A stretch of DNA of 64,000 bases from Pleomorphomonas sp. NRK KF1. GTDB taxonomy: Bacteria; Pseudomonadota; Alphaproteobacteria; Rhizobiales; Pleomorphomonadaceae. The stretch covers positions 186,001-250,000 of the forward strand of contig NZ_JAMDLH010000002.1 of the NCBI RefSeq assembly GCF_023721755.1, written 5' to 3'. The position numbers were made by a program, and so were the translations under genes. Under the pieces are notes generated by a model. The model ran no database searches, had not been told where the DNA came from, and saw nothing but the letters and a program-made list of their open reading frames with translations. This document shows positions 1 to 9,043 of this stretch, one piece after another; the stretch's first letter is position 1, and every line of letters starts with the position of its first letter.

Positions 1-887
1 AACTCAAGATCGTCGCTCTCAACGTCGCCAGCTACGACACCACCAAGCACAACGCCGCGCCGCTGGTGGCGGACGCCAAGGTCGGTCTCGGGCTGTTGTC
101 ACAGGGCCTCGGTGCATGGAAGGCGCCGCGCGTTGCCGAACGCGCTGCCGTCGAGAAGGCCAAATGGCTCGAAGACGCCGACAAGGCGCTGGCGTCGACC
201 AACGTCGAGAAACCGTCGGACGCGCAGGTGATCGGCGCGGTGGCGCGGACACTCGGCGGGCCCGAAACGGTGGTCGTCTGCGCCGCTGGCGGATTGCCCG
301 GCGAGCTCGACAAGCTGTGGGTGCCCACCGTTCCCGGCAGTTACCACCTGGAATACGGTTTCTCCTGCATGGGCTACGAGATCGCCGGCGGCATCGGCGT
401 CAAGATGGCCAACCCCGACAAGGAAGTCGTCGTCATGGTCGGCGACGGCTCCTACATGATGATGAACTCCGAGCTCGCCACATCGGTCAGCCTCGGCCAG
501 AAGCTGACGGTCGTCCTGCTCGACAACCACGGCTTCGGCTGCATCAACCGGCTGCAGATGGCCACTGGCGGCGCCAACTTCAACAACCTCTGGCAGGACT
601 GCGCCATGCAGGCCCAGCCGGACATCGACTTCCGCGCCCATGCCGAGAGCATGGGAGCCATCGCCGTCAAGGTGTCGTCGATTTCCGAGCTTGAAACCGA
701 ACTGGCGAAGGCCAAGACGGCCGATCGTTCCACGGTGATCGTCATCGACACGGACCCACTGGTCACCACCGATGCCGGCGGACACTGGTGGGACGTGGCC
801 GTGCCCGAGACGTCGCCGCGCAAGCAGGTTGCCGGTGCGCGCGAGGCCTACGAAGCCGCCAAGCGCCTCCAGCGCATCTTCGACTGA
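1..887 (+). CDS. iolD: 3D-(3,5/4)-trihydroxycyclohexane-1,2-dione acylhydrolase, C-terminal part (left edge cut)
   Basis: This frame is open from the left edge of the window, so the gene begins upstream and only about the last 295 residues are seen. IolD is a thiamine-diphosphate enzyme of myo-inositol catabolism that hydrolyses the cyclic dione to 5-deoxy-glucuronate. The visible part holds the diphosphate-binding motif: VGDGSYMMMNSE, followed about 25 residues later by DNHGFGCIN with the conserved Asn. The sequence EYGFSCMGYEIAGG before it is also typical of the family. The gene ends 25 bp before iolB, and iolA follows, so the three form the tail of an iol operon. iolC and iolE are expected to the left, outside the window. 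Confidence 0.93.
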   Translation, partial: LKIVALNVASYDTTKHNAAPLVADAKVGLGLLSQGLGAWKAPRVAERAAVEKAKWLEDADKALASTNVEKPSDAQVIGAVARTLGGPETVVVCAAGGLPGELDKLWVPTVPGSYHLEYGFSCMGYEIAGGIGVKMANPDKEVVVMVGDGSYMMMNSELATSVSLGQKLTVVLLDNHGFGCINRLQMATGGANFNNLWQDCAMQAQPDIDFRAHAESMGAIAVKVSSISELETELAKAKTADRSTVIVIDTDPLVTTDAGGHWWDVAVPETSPRKQVAGAREAYEAAKRLQRIFD

Positions 888-912
888 CGCCACTGCCGAG
901 AAGGAGAAAGCC

Positions 913-1740
913 ATGTCCAACTCCCATCTGCGGGTCCGGCCGAAGGCCGACCAAGGCCTGGTCAGCGAAGTGACGCCCGCGAGCGCCGGCTGGTCCTATG
1001 TCGGGTTTGCCCTCCATCGCCTGACCGCCGGCCAGGGCCTTGCGGCCGAAACGGGGCAACGGGAAGTCTGCCTGGTGCTGGTGTCAGGCAAGGCTCGGCT
1101 TGCCATCGACGGCAAGGACCAGGGCGAGATCGGCGAGCGGATGAGCCCGTTCGACGGCGCCCCCTGGGCAGCCTACGTGCCGGTCGGCGGCCGGTACGAA
1201 CTGACCGCCACCACGAATGCCGAGGTTGCCGTCTGCTCGGCGCCCGGCGCAGCCGGCTTTCCGGCGAAGCTGATCCCGCCGGGCACGCATGAGCAGATCA
1301 CGCGCGGCAAGGGCTCCAACACCCGGCTCGTCACCAACATCATGCCGGAGAACGATGGGTCCGCCAACTCGCTTCTCGTGGTCGAGGTGATCACGCCGGG
1401 CGGCAACACCTCCAGCTACCCGCCGCACAAGCACGACCAGGACGACATTCCGGCCGAGAGTCATCTGGAGGAAACCTACTACCACCGCTTCAACCCGCCG
1501 CAGGGTTACGGCTTCCAGCGCGTCTATACCGACGACCGCAGCCTGGACGAGGTGGTGCTGCTCGAGGATGGCGACGTAGTCATGGTGCCGAAGGGTTACC
1601 ACCCGGTCGCGACCATCCACGGCTACGACAACTACTACCTCAACGTCATGGCCGGCCCCAAGCGCATCTGGAAGTTCCACAACGAACCGGCGCACGAGTG
1701 GCTGTTTACCGGGCTTGGTGCCCCGACCGCTTCACGCTGA
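913..1740 (+). CDS. iolB: 5-deoxy-glucuronate isomerase
   Basis: The 275-residue product is IolB, which isomerises 5-deoxy-D-glucuronate to 2-deoxy-5-keto-D-gluconate in the inositol pathway. It is a bicupin; the C-terminal cupin shows likely metal ligands in YPPHKHD and HLEETYYHRF, and a further His in PKGYHP. The frame is open further upstream into iolD, but the ATG at 913 is preceded by GAGAAGGAGAAAG at a normal distance and starts the conserved region (MSNSHLRV), so I chose it. The length matches the family (about 270 residues). It lies 25 bp after iolD and about 80 bp before iolA in the same direction. Confidence 0.95.
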   Translation: MSNSHLRVRPKADQGLVSEVTPASAGWSYVGFALHRLTAGQGLAAETGQREVCLVLVSGKARLAIDGKDQGEIGERMSPFDGAPWAAYVPVGGRYELTATTNAEVAVCSAPGAAGFPAKLIPPGTHEQITRGKGSNTRLVTNIMPENDGSANSLLVVEVITPGGNTSSYPPHKHDQDDIPAESHLEETYYHRFNPPQGYGFQRVYTDDRSLDEVVLLEDGDVVMVPKGYHPVATIHGYDNYYLNVMAGPKRIWKFHNEPAHEWLFTGLGAPTASR

Positions 1741-1821
1741 GCAGATCGGCAAGAGTTCCCGTCGCCCAAGCAACGGCTTCAAGGCGACCGATATCCTGAG
1801 ACAAGCACTACGGAGAAGATC

Positions 1822-3366
1822 ATGAACATGGAAATCCTGAAGCACCAGTTCGGCAAGGTCGAGCGTCTCAGGTACCTCGTCGACAACGAGTGGCGGGAAT
1901 CGAAGACCAGCAAATACATGCCGGTGATGGACCCCTCGACCGGCAAGCAGATCGCCGAGGCCCCCTGCTGCACGCAGGAGGAAGTGGATTCGGCCGTCGA
2001 GGCTGCGGCGCGCGCCTTCCCGGCCTGGCGCGACACCCCGATCCCGACACGCATCCAGCTGATGTTCCGTTTCAAGCAGTTGCTGGACGCCCATCTCGAC
2101 GAACTCACCGAACTGCTGGCCACCGAGAACGGCAAGGTCCTGTCGGAAGCCAAGGGCGACGTTCTCAAGGCGATCGAAGTGGTCGAGTGCGCCTGCTCGA
2201 CGCACTACCTGATGCAGGGCGACACCTGCATGAATGTCTCGACCGGCTACGACACCGTGTCCTTCCGCGAGCCGCTCGGCGTGTTCGCCGCCATCGCGCC
2301 TTATAACTTCCCCGCCATGATCCCCATGGGCTGGATGATCCCGTTTGCGATCACCACCGGCAACACCGTGGTGCTCAAGGCCGCGTCGATGGTGCCGCAG
2401 ACGGCGAGCCGCATGCTCGAACTGTTGATCGAGGCCGGCCTGCCCAAGGGCGTTGTCAACCTCGTCACCTGCTCGCGCGTCGAGGCGGACAGCCTCCTGG
2501 TCAACCCGGCCATCAAGGGCGTCGCCTTCGTCGGCTCGACCTCGGTGGGCCTGCACATCTACAAGACCGCCGCCGCCAACGGCAAGCGCGTCCAGGCGCT
2601 GACGGAAGCCAAGAACCACGCCCTCGTCCTTGAGGATTGCGTGCTTGAGCGCACCGTGCGCGGCATCATCAACTCGACCTACGGATGCGCCGGCCAGCGC
2701 TGCATGGCCCTGCCGGTCGTCTGCGTTCAGGAGAGCATCGCCGACGAATTCGTGGCGCTGTTCAAGAAGCTTGCCCAGGAGCTCAAGATCGGCCCCGCCT
2801 ACATTGCCGGTTCGCAGCTCGGCCCGGTCATCTCGGCCGGCCAGAAGGAGTCGATCGAAAAGGCCATTCAGCGTGGTGTCGATGAAGGCGCGACGCTGGT
2901 GCTCGACGGTCGCGGCGTCAAGGTGCCCGGCTACGAGGACGGTTACTTCGTCGGGCCGACCATCCTCGATCACGTCAAACCCGGCACCTATGTCGGCGAG
3001 GAAGAGATCTTCGGACCAGTGACGTCGATCAAGCGCGTCAAGGACTTCGAGGAAGGCCTGGCGATCATGAACGCCAACCGCTTCGCCAACGGCTCCTGCA
3101 TCTACACGACGTCGGGCCGGCACGCCCGCGAGTTTGCCAAGCGGACCGACGGCGGCATGGTCGGCATCAACGTCGGCATTCCCGTGCCCTTCTCCATCTT
3201 CCCCTTCTCGGGCCACAAGCAGTCGTTCTTTGGCGATCTGCACACGCTCGGCAAGGATGGTGTCGCCTTCTTCACCGAGACCAAGTCTGTCACCTCCGTC
3301 TGGTTCTCCGAGGAAGACGCCAAAAAGGCGGTCAGCACCTGGGACGGCACTCTGACCCGCAGTTGA
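1822..3366 (+). CDS. iolA: CoA-acylating methylmalonate-semialdehyde dehydrogenase
   Basis: The 514-residue product belongs to the aldehyde dehydrogenase superfamily, subgroup MMSDH/IolA. This enzyme converts malonate semialdehyde or methylmalonate semialdehyde to acetyl-CoA or propionyl-CoA with NAD and CoA. Visible features are the N-terminal APYNFPAMIP motif (Asn162), the GCAGQRCMA motif with nucleophile Cys294, and a TEAKNHA segment where ordinary aldehyde dehydrogenases carry the general-base Glu context. IolA is the last enzyme of the inositol route, and its position after iolB supports that role over valine catabolism alone, for which mmsA is the alternative name. Two ATGs lie two codons apart (1822 and 1828); either could start. 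A strong terminator follows at 3430. Confidence 0.93.
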   Translation: MNMEILKHQFGKVERLRYLVDNEWRESKTSKYMPVMDPSTGKQIAEAPCCTQEEVDSAVEAAARAFPAWRDTPIPTRIQLMFRFKQLLDAHLDELTELLATENGKVLSEAKGDVLKAIEVVECACSTHYLMQGDTCMNVSTGYDTVSFREPLGVFAAIAPYNFPAMIPMGWMIPFAITTGNTVVLKAASMVPQTASRMLELLIEAGLPKGVVNLVTCSRVEADSLLVNPAIKGVAFVGSTSVGLHIYKTAAANGKRVQALTEAKNHALVLEDCVLERTVRGIINSTYGCAGQRCMALPVVCVQESIADEFVALFKKLAQELKIGPAYIAGSQLGPVISAGQKESIEKAIQRGVDEGATLVLDGRGVKVPGYEDGYFVGPTILDHVKPGTYVGEEEIFGPVTSIKRVKDFEEGLAIMNANRFANGSCIYTTSGRHAREFAKRTDGGMVGINVGIPVPFSIFPFSGHKQSFFGDLHTLGKDGVAFFTETKSVTSVWFSEEDAKKAVSTWDGTLTRS

Positions 3367-3429
3367 CAACCAAGGCGAGGCGGTTACCTCCACCAGCCTC
3401 GCCCTTTCTGGCGCCTCTCCTCCGGCGCT

Positions 3430-3465
3430 GGCCGGCCCTCCCCCGGGGCCGGCCTTTTTTTCTTT
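3430..3465 (+). terminator. Intrinsic terminator after the iol operon
   Basis: A perfect 9-bp GC stem (GGCCGGCCC at 3430-3438 with GGGCCGGCC at 3446-3454, loop 7 nt) is followed at once by a run of seven T and then CTTTT. It lies 64 bp after the iolA stop codon. Confidence 0.9.
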
Positions 3466-3507
3466 TGGCACGGTTTGCCCGGTGCCCGCCGAGGACCACT
3501 GAAATGC

Positions 3508-3545
3508 GAAAGCCGCCCGACAAAGGGGCGGCTTTCAGTCTTCTT
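3508..3545. terminator. Second hairpin between iolA and the convergent chemoreceptor gene
   Basis: An 11-bp perfect stem (3508-3518 with 3526-3536, loop 7 nt) carries A on the left arm and T on the right, with a T-rich CTTCTTT following on the plus strand. It may serve as a backup for the iol terminator or as the terminator of the minus-strand gene that ends at 3612. The minus-strand tail is only weakly T-rich. Confidence 0.6.
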
Positions 3546-3611
3546 TGGAGGTCGCAGTTATGGGGCCAACGCGATGGCTTTCGTGCCATCCGCCGACCAG
3601 CGCCCTTCTTC

Positions 3612-5999
3612 CTATGCAGCCATCACACGGTTTATGAAGCCTTCGACGGCGTCTCTGAGACGGCCCGCCTGTTCGTTCATGTCGTTGGACGCGGCCGAAA
3701 CCGCCGACGCGGATTGCGAGGTTTCCCCCACCACCCGGGTCAGCGCCTGCGTTTCCTCGGTTGCCGCGCGGGTTCCCTCCGCGGCCCTCTGGGCATTGCT
3801 CGAAATTTCCGATGTCGCCGTTCCCTGCTCGGTGACGGCGCTCGAAATGATCATGGTGGTTCGGTCGACGTCGACCATGATGTCGGAAATCGAGCGGATG
3901 GCGGTCACCGCCTCGGCGGTGGACACCTGGATGGCCGCGATCTGGGTGGCGATCTCCTCGGTGGCGTTGGCCGTCTGGCCGGCGAGGTTCTTGACCTCCG
4001 AGGCGACCACGGCGAACCCCTTGCCCGCTTCGCCCGCGCGCGCCGCCTCGATGGTGGCATTGAGGGCCAGAAGATTGGTCTGCTCGGCAATCGCCTTGAT
4101 CAGCGTCACCACGTTGCCGATCCGCTCCGCAGCCTCGGCCAGACTGCCGATGGTCGCGTCGGTGCGCCGCGCCTCCTCCGAGGCACGGCGCGCCACCTGC
4201 GTGGCGTTTTCCGTCTGGCGTGCGATTTCGGCAATGGACGCGGACAACTCCTCGGCCGCCGCCGCCACGGTCTGAACGCCAACCGATGCATCCCCGGACG
4301 CCTCGGCAGCGCTGGTCGCGCGCGAACTGGCCTGTTCGGCGATCGAGGCAAGCGCGTGCGCCGTTTCCTCCATCTGGTCGGCGTTGCCGGAGACGGAGGT
4401 CAGCATGGCGGCGATCTCCTGGCGGAAACCCTGGATAAGGCTTTCGATCGCCTCCTGCCGAGCGCTTCGCTTCCGCTGCTCGGCCTCTGCTTCCGAGGCG
4501 AGGCGATGACGTTCGATGGCGTTATCCCTGAACACCTGCACCGCCCGCAGCATGTCGCCGATCTCGTCACGCCGGTTGCTGTTGCCAAGATCGACGTCGG
4601 TGTCGCCCTTGGCAAGGCGCGCCATGGCCTGGGTCAGCGAGACGATCGGCCGCGATACGAGCCTCGACATGCCGATGCTCACCGCAAGCGCCAGCAGCAA
4701 CGTGGCGGCGGTGATTGCCGCCATGAGAGCATAGGAGGATGTGCGGCTGTCCGCCGCCGAAGCGGCGTGCTGGTCGCTGACCGAGCGGATGGCCGCTACC
4801 GCGGCAGCGGCGTTCTGCACAGATGCCTCGCGGGCGGCGGCGAAAGCCTTGGTGCCCGCCACAAGATCGGCGAACGCCTTTCCGAAGCTCTCGATGTCGG
4901 CCGAGGGGTCGGCGAGCCCGCTGTCAGCGACGGCCTTGCCCGTCTCGACAGCCGTGGCGAGCATTGACTGGACGCTGGCTTCGTTCTCGGCGGTCGGCTC
5001 AAGCTTGTAGCCGGCCGTCTGGATGGTGAGGCTGTCGGCCGTGTAGCTGAGAGAGATGCCCTGGTCGAAGGTGGTATTCGCCTTGGTCCGATCCTCGCCG
5101 GCCTTCTGGGCCGCGGCCTCCGCTGCCTTGCCAAGGTCGCGGGCAGCCGCGACGACGGCCTCGGTTCCCTTGACGAAGGTGTCAATGCCGGAATCGGCTT
5201 GCAGTCGCAGCCCCTCGATTTCGGTGGCATCGGTCGCCCTGGCCATCGAGCCCATGATCTTGGCAAGCTCGTTGATCGACTTCGACGCCAGGCGCATCTG
5301 GTCGCCAATGGCATCCGAGCTGGCAAAGTTGTAGATGCTGCCGATGGCGGCCTTGGCCTGATCGATCGCCTCTTTTGCGGCGGTTACGTCGTTCGTGTTG
5401 CGGCTCGACACGAAGCGGACCAGCGATGTCCGCGCCCTGACGGCCAATACCTGCCCCTGATAGGCCAGCGCCAGGAACTCCGAAGCCTCGCGCACCTTCG
5501 CCTGCTCGGCCGCGGCAAGTTGCTCCATTTCCTGCGACTTCATCTTCGCATCCGTCTGAAGCTTGTGCGCGACCCATCTGAGGGCGGAAACGGACTTGTC
5601 GGCGTTGCTCCAGGCGGTAGCGGTATCCGCCGATGCCTGGACCAGCGAATCGATCGACTGCCGGAAGGCGCCGATCGCGGCGCTTGCCGATTTCAGCGAC
5701 GGATCGTCCGCCTCACCGAGAGCGGCCACATCGGTGTTGACCCGGTCCAGCAAACCACCCGCGTTCTCCGCCGCCTCAGGGGCCCGTGTGACGATGAAGC
5801 GATTGACGGCGTCGACCGCGGCGCCCACCTCGGCAACGGCGACGGACGACCGAGAGGTCAGGTCGATGGCAAGCCCCAGGCGACCAAGACCGAACGCTCC
5901 AGCGGCGCCCACGACGGCCGCCATGAGGGCCAGCAATATCAGGCTCGCGCCGATTTTTCGACTGACCGACTGCTTGGCGAGCGCTTCTGCACGCTTCAT
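3612..5999 (-). CDS. Methyl-accepting chemotaxis protein
   Basis: The 795-residue product is a membrane chemoreceptor. From the ATG at 5999 (preceded by GGGAGGAAGGATC) it has a short basic head, a first membrane helix around residues 17-38, and a sensor region of about 380 residues predicted to lie outside the membrane and rich in helix-forming Ala/Glu. The second membrane helix is near 423-443, followed by a HAMP domain ([18 protein letters not shown]) and a cytoplasmic signalling domain. The hairpin tip that contacts CheA/CheW is clear: [20 protein letters not shown]. The C-terminus ends FINRVMAA with no CheR-tethering pentapeptide. The ligand cannot be inferred. The frame is open 26 codons further upstream, but the ATG with the ribosome site is much more likely. 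Confidence 0.92.
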   Translation of the reverse strand: MKRAEALAKQSVSRKIGASLILLALMAAVVGAAGAFGLGRLGLAIDLTSRSSVAVAEVGAAVDAVNRFIVTRAPEAAENAGGLLDRVNTDVAALGEADDPSLKSASAAIGAFRQSIDSLVQASADTATAWSNADKSVSALRWVAHKLQTDAKMKSQEMEQLAAAEQAKVREASEFLALAYQGQVLAVRARTSLVRFVSSRNTNDVTAAKEAIDQAKAAIGSIYNFASSDAIGDQMRLASKSINELAKIMGSMARATDATEIEGLRLQADSGIDTFVKGTEAVVAAARDLGKAAEAAAQKAGEDRTKANTTFDQGISLSYTADSLTIQTAGYKLEPTAENEASVQSMLATAVETGKAVADSGLADPSADIESFGKAFADLVAGTKAFAAAREASVQNAAAAVAAIRSVSDQHAASAADSRTSSYALMAAITAATLLLALAVSIGMSRLVSRPIVSLTQAMARLAKGDTDVDLGNSNRRDEIGDMLRAVQVFRDNAIERHRLASEAEAEQRKRSARQEAIESLIQGFRQEIAAMLTSVSGNADQMEETAHALASIAEQASSRATSAAEASGDASVGVQTVAAAAEELSASIAEIARQTENATQVARRASEEARRTDATIGSLAEAAERIGNVVTLIKAIAEQTNLLALNATIEAARAGEAGKGFAVVASEVKNLAGQTANATEEIATQIAAIQVSTAEAVTAIRSISDIMVDVDRTTMIISSAVTEQGTATSEISSNAQRAAEGTRAATEETQALTRVVGETSQSASAVSAASNDMNEQAGRLRDAVEGFINRVMAA

Positions 6000-6754
6000 G
6001 ATCCTTCCTCCCATTCCGGCCGGCCACGCGCCCGCGAGCCCGAACCGATACCTACCCTCGCTTCCCCACTCGGCCATCTTCCTCCGACGGCCATTGCCAC
6101 CGGATGGACTGTCGCAATTTGGGAATGTTTATATCGAAAATTATTTCTGTAAGCACATATGTTTCACCACCGTACTTTAGGCGTCGACGGTTTCCCAATC
6201 GTTAGTTTTTGCGAGGTCATTCGCTTTCGACGACTTGCTTGAAGCAGAGAAAACGTCCGCCGGCGTGTGGAAGACAGGCCACTTCGGTACACAGCCCATT
6301 TAGTTCCCGCCGTGAAGGAAATTGGGTCTATCATGGCGAGACCGGATCAGGCGCCGAGCGCCATTTGGCCTTCGGGCCGCCGCGGATCAGACGCGTAAAC
6401 AAGTGCTTTGAAATGTGATCCTTGACCGGAACCGAACGAGGCCTGTCGACGTTTGGTGTATAAGCCCGGAGTGCGGGAATCCAGCCAGACGTCAATGCGG
6501 CGAAGCGTGGCGCCCCTCAGTCTCCGATCACTTGAAAGTTGCATTGATCTTCACCATCTTGGGAATGATGTTACGCGTTTCCCGTTTATTACAAAGACTT
6601 ACGCATTATTAACCACCTTAGTCTGCTTGGGTGCCGAGTCGATGCTGACCAAGACGCAATAGAACAGGCTATGTCCTAGCCCAGTTCTTCTCAACGTTTC
6701 CACGTCGGTCCACGCCCAATCGTGGACGAAATTCCGAATTCGGGAGACTTGCCG
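6000..6754. other. Long intergenic region, no gene recognised
   Basis: About 750 bp separate the divergent chemoreceptor and glycosyltransferase genes. The first 200 bp next to the chemoreceptor are AT-richer than the surroundings and should hold its promoter. Short open frames exist but none has a ribosome site or a recognisable product. One stress-sigma-like promoter motif lies at 6428-6453. Confidence 0.6.
6428..6453 (+). promoter_or_regulatory. GGAAC-N18-GTT motif (EcfG/RpoE2-type), upstream of the GT/GH130 operon
   Basis: GGAAC at 6428-6432 is followed after 18 nt by GTT at 6451-6453, with the preferred C before GTT. The orientation is right for the glycosyltransferase gene, but the start codon is 302 bp away, which would need a long leader. 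It is a weak candidate on its own. Confidence 0.3.
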
Positions 6755-9043
6755 ATGAACCGCGACAATCTCACTCCGCCCGTAGGTCATGTTGCCCTGA
6801 TCGGGAACTTTCCGCCTCGCAAGTGCGGCATAGCCACGTTCACCGCCGACTTGCGCGAGGCGCTGGCCACGACCGATGGCGATCTCAAGATCAGCACGGT
6901 CGCCGTGACCGACGAGGGGCAGAACCATGCCTATCCACCGGCTGTCGGCTACGAGATCAGCCAGCACGAGGCGGACGACTATGCGGCGGCGGCCGACCAT
7001 ATCAACGCTCTCAATCCGGACGCGGTGTCGATCCAGCACGAGTTCGGCATTTTCGGCGGTCAGGCGGGCGAGTATCTCCTCAAGCTGACCGAGCGCCTGC
7101 GCGCTCCGATCGTGACGACGCTTCACACGGTGCTGGTCGATCCGACCCCCGATCAGCGGCGCGTGATGGAGCATCTCGCCGAGCACTCGGCCCGGCTGGT
7201 GGTGATGACGGAGATGGGGCGCACCATTCTCACCCGCGACTGGAGCTTCCCGGAAGAGAAGATTGCCGTCATTCCGCACGGCATTCCCGACGTCCCCTTC
7301 CTCGACCCGGCATTCCAGAAACACAACTTCGGTCTCGATGGCCGCAAGGTGGCTTTGACCTTTGGCCTCCTGTCGCCCAACAAGGGCATCGAGAACATGA
7401 TCGATGCCCTTCCCGATCTGGCCCGAACACACCCCGATCTCGTCTATGTCGTGCTTGGCGCCACGCATCCACACCTCGTCGCCCGCGAGGGCGAAGCGTA
7501 TCGCGAGAAGCTGCAAGCCCAGGCGGATGCGCTCGGCGTGACCGATCACCTGATGTTCGTCAACGAGTATGTCGATGCCCCGGTGTTGAAGGACTGGCTT
7601 TCGGCAGCCGACATCTACGTGACGCCCTATCTCAACGAGGCGCAGATCACCTCCGGCACGCTGTCCTACGCGGTGGGCCTCGGCAAAGCCGTGGTATCCA
7701 CGCCCTACTGGCACGCCCGCGAGTTGCTGGCCGATGACGTCGGCGCTCTGGTGCCGTTCGGCGATCCCAAGGCGCTCGCCTCGACCATTGGCGACTTGCT
7801 GACCGACAACGGTCGCCGTGACCGCCTGCGCGCCTTTGCCTATGATGCCGGACGGCAGATGATCTGGCCGGTGGTGGGGCGCGCCTATCTCGACCTGCTG
7901 GCCGAAGCCCGCTCCGGCGGGCGGACGCTGGCCCCTGTCAGCAATCTCAGAATCGGCCGGCGGGCGCCGCTGGTGTCGACGCTCGCCGCCGTCGACCGCA
8001 TGACGGACGGCTGCGGCATGCTGCAGCACAGCCGTTCGACCATTCCCGATCGTCGACACGGTTATTGCCTCGACGACAACGCTCGCGCCATGATGCTGGC
8101 GGTGGAGCTGAAAGCGGAGGGCATAGAGACCGAGCGGGCCACTCGTATTGCCGATACCTGTGCCGCCTTCGTGGACTCGGCTTGGGACGAGGGGCGCGCC
8201 GCCTTCCGCAATTTCATGGGCTACCAGCGCAACTGGCTGGAGGACACCGGATCGGAAGACAGCCACGGCCGAGCGGTATGGTCGCTCGGACGCGTGGTCG
8301 CGAGCACCGACGATCACGGACTGAAGCTCTGGGCCACCGGGCTCGCCGACCGCGTGATTCCGGCCAGCGCCCACCTCTCCAGTCCGCGCGCCACCGCCTT
8401 CACCACGCTGGGCCTCATCGGCTGGCTGACGGTCTACCCCGGACATCGGCCGGCACGTCACCTGCTCGACACGTTCGCAGCCCAGTTGCATGCCCTTCTG
8501 CGCGAGCAACGCCGGCCCGACTGGCTGTGGTTCGAGCCGGTGCTGGCCTACGATAACGCCCGGCTGCCCGAAGCGCTGATCCGCGCCGGTCAATGGCTGG
8601 ACAAGGACGACATGATCAGGGACGGCATCGCCGCGCTTGATTGGCTGGCGGAACTCCAGACAGATACCGACGGCCACTTCCGCCCCGTGGGCACCGAGAG
8701 CTTTGGCAGGCTCTACAGTCGCCCGCTTCCCTTCGACCAGCAGCCGGTCGATGCCTGGGCGATGATCGAGGCATCGACCGCGGCCTTCGATGCCACCGGC
8801 GACGACCGCTGGCAACGTTACGCCGAAGCGGCTTTCGACTGGTTCAACGGTCGCAACGACCTGGGGCTCAGGCTCGCGACGCCAAACGGCGGCTGTTACG
8901 ATGGCCTACAGGTCGACCGCGTCAACCTCAATCAGGGAGCGGAGTCCATTCTCGCCTTCCAGTTTTCGGTTCGCTCGATAAGGCAGTTGCAACGACTCGC
9001 GCACGGCCGTTCTGAACGGGTGGTCGCGAGGGCTGGCCAATGA
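6755..9043 (+). CDS. Two-part protein: GT4-type glycosyltransferase plus C-terminal helical domain
   Basis: The 762-residue product has an N-terminal GT-B glycosyltransferase half (about residues 1-395). It opens with GNFPPRKCGIATFTADLR, a glycine-rich start typical of GT4, then has HEFGIFGGQAGEYL, the donor-site region GLLSPNKGIENMIDALP, and a C-terminal nucleotide-sugar region ITSGTLSYAVGLGKAVVSTPYW. The second half (about 400-762) has RRHGYCLDDNARAMML and long Ala/Leu helices, suggesting an (alpha/alpha)-barrel-like fold. There is no signal peptide. The ATG at 6755 follows CGGGAGACTT; an in-frame GTG at 6722 has no comparable site. It overlaps the GH130 gene by 4 bp, so the two probably act on the same, perhaps mannose-containing, glycan. 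Acceptor and donor are unknown. Confidence 0.82.
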   Translation: MNRDNLTPPVGHVALIGNFPPRKCGIATFTADLREALATTDGDLKISTVAVTDEGQNHAYPPAVGYEISQHEADDYAAAADHINALNPDAVSIQHEFGIFGGQAGEYLLKLTERLRAPIVTTLHTVLVDPTPDQRRVMEHLAEHSARLVVMTEMGRTILTRDWSFPEEKIAVIPHGIPDVPFLDPAFQKHNFGLDGRKVALTFGLLSPNKGIENMIDALPDLARTHPDLVYVVLGATHPHLVAREGEAYREKLQAQADALGVTDHLMFVNEYVDAPVLKDWLSAADIYVTPYLNEAQITSGTLSYAVGLGKAVVSTPYWHARELLADDVGALVPFGDPKALASTIGDLLTDNGRRDRLRAFAYDAGRQMIWPVVGRAYLDLLAEARSGGRTLAPVSNLRIGRRAPLVSTLAAVDRMTDGCGMLQHSRSTIPDRRHGYCLDDNARAMMLAVELKAEGIETERATRIADTCAAFVDSAWDEGRAAFRNFMGYQRNWLEDTGSEDSHGRAVWSLGRVVASTDDHGLKLWATGLADRVIPASAHLSSPRATAFTTLGLIGWLTVYPGHRPARHLLDTFAAQLHALLREQRRPDWLWFEPVLAYDNARLPEALIRAGQWLDKDDMIRDGIAALDWLAELQTDTDGHFRPVGTESFGRLYSRPLPFDQQPVDAWAMIEASTAAFDATGDDRWQRYAEAAFDWFNGRNDLGLRLATPNGGCYDGLQVDRVNLNQGAESILAFQFSVRSIRQLQRLAHGRSERVVARAGQ

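Noticed and set aside
99-920. Long minus-strand open frame opposite iolD
   Set aside because: It is antisense to a well-recognised enzyme, has Arg/Gly/His-rich composition and no ribosome site. High GC at third codon positions makes such frames common.
1732-3471. 579-codon minus-strand frame opposite iolA
   Set aside because: It covers iolA and its terminator, with composition typical of a GC shadow (Arg, His, Asp, Gly) and no known motif.
3363-4967. 534-codon plus-strand frame opposite the chemoreceptor
   Set aside because: It runs through the iol terminator and is antisense to a clear HAMP/MCP protein.
6599-8815. 738-codon minus-strand frame opposite the glycosyltransferase
   Set aside because: No domain is recognised and the opposite strand encodes clear GT4 motifs with a ribosome site.
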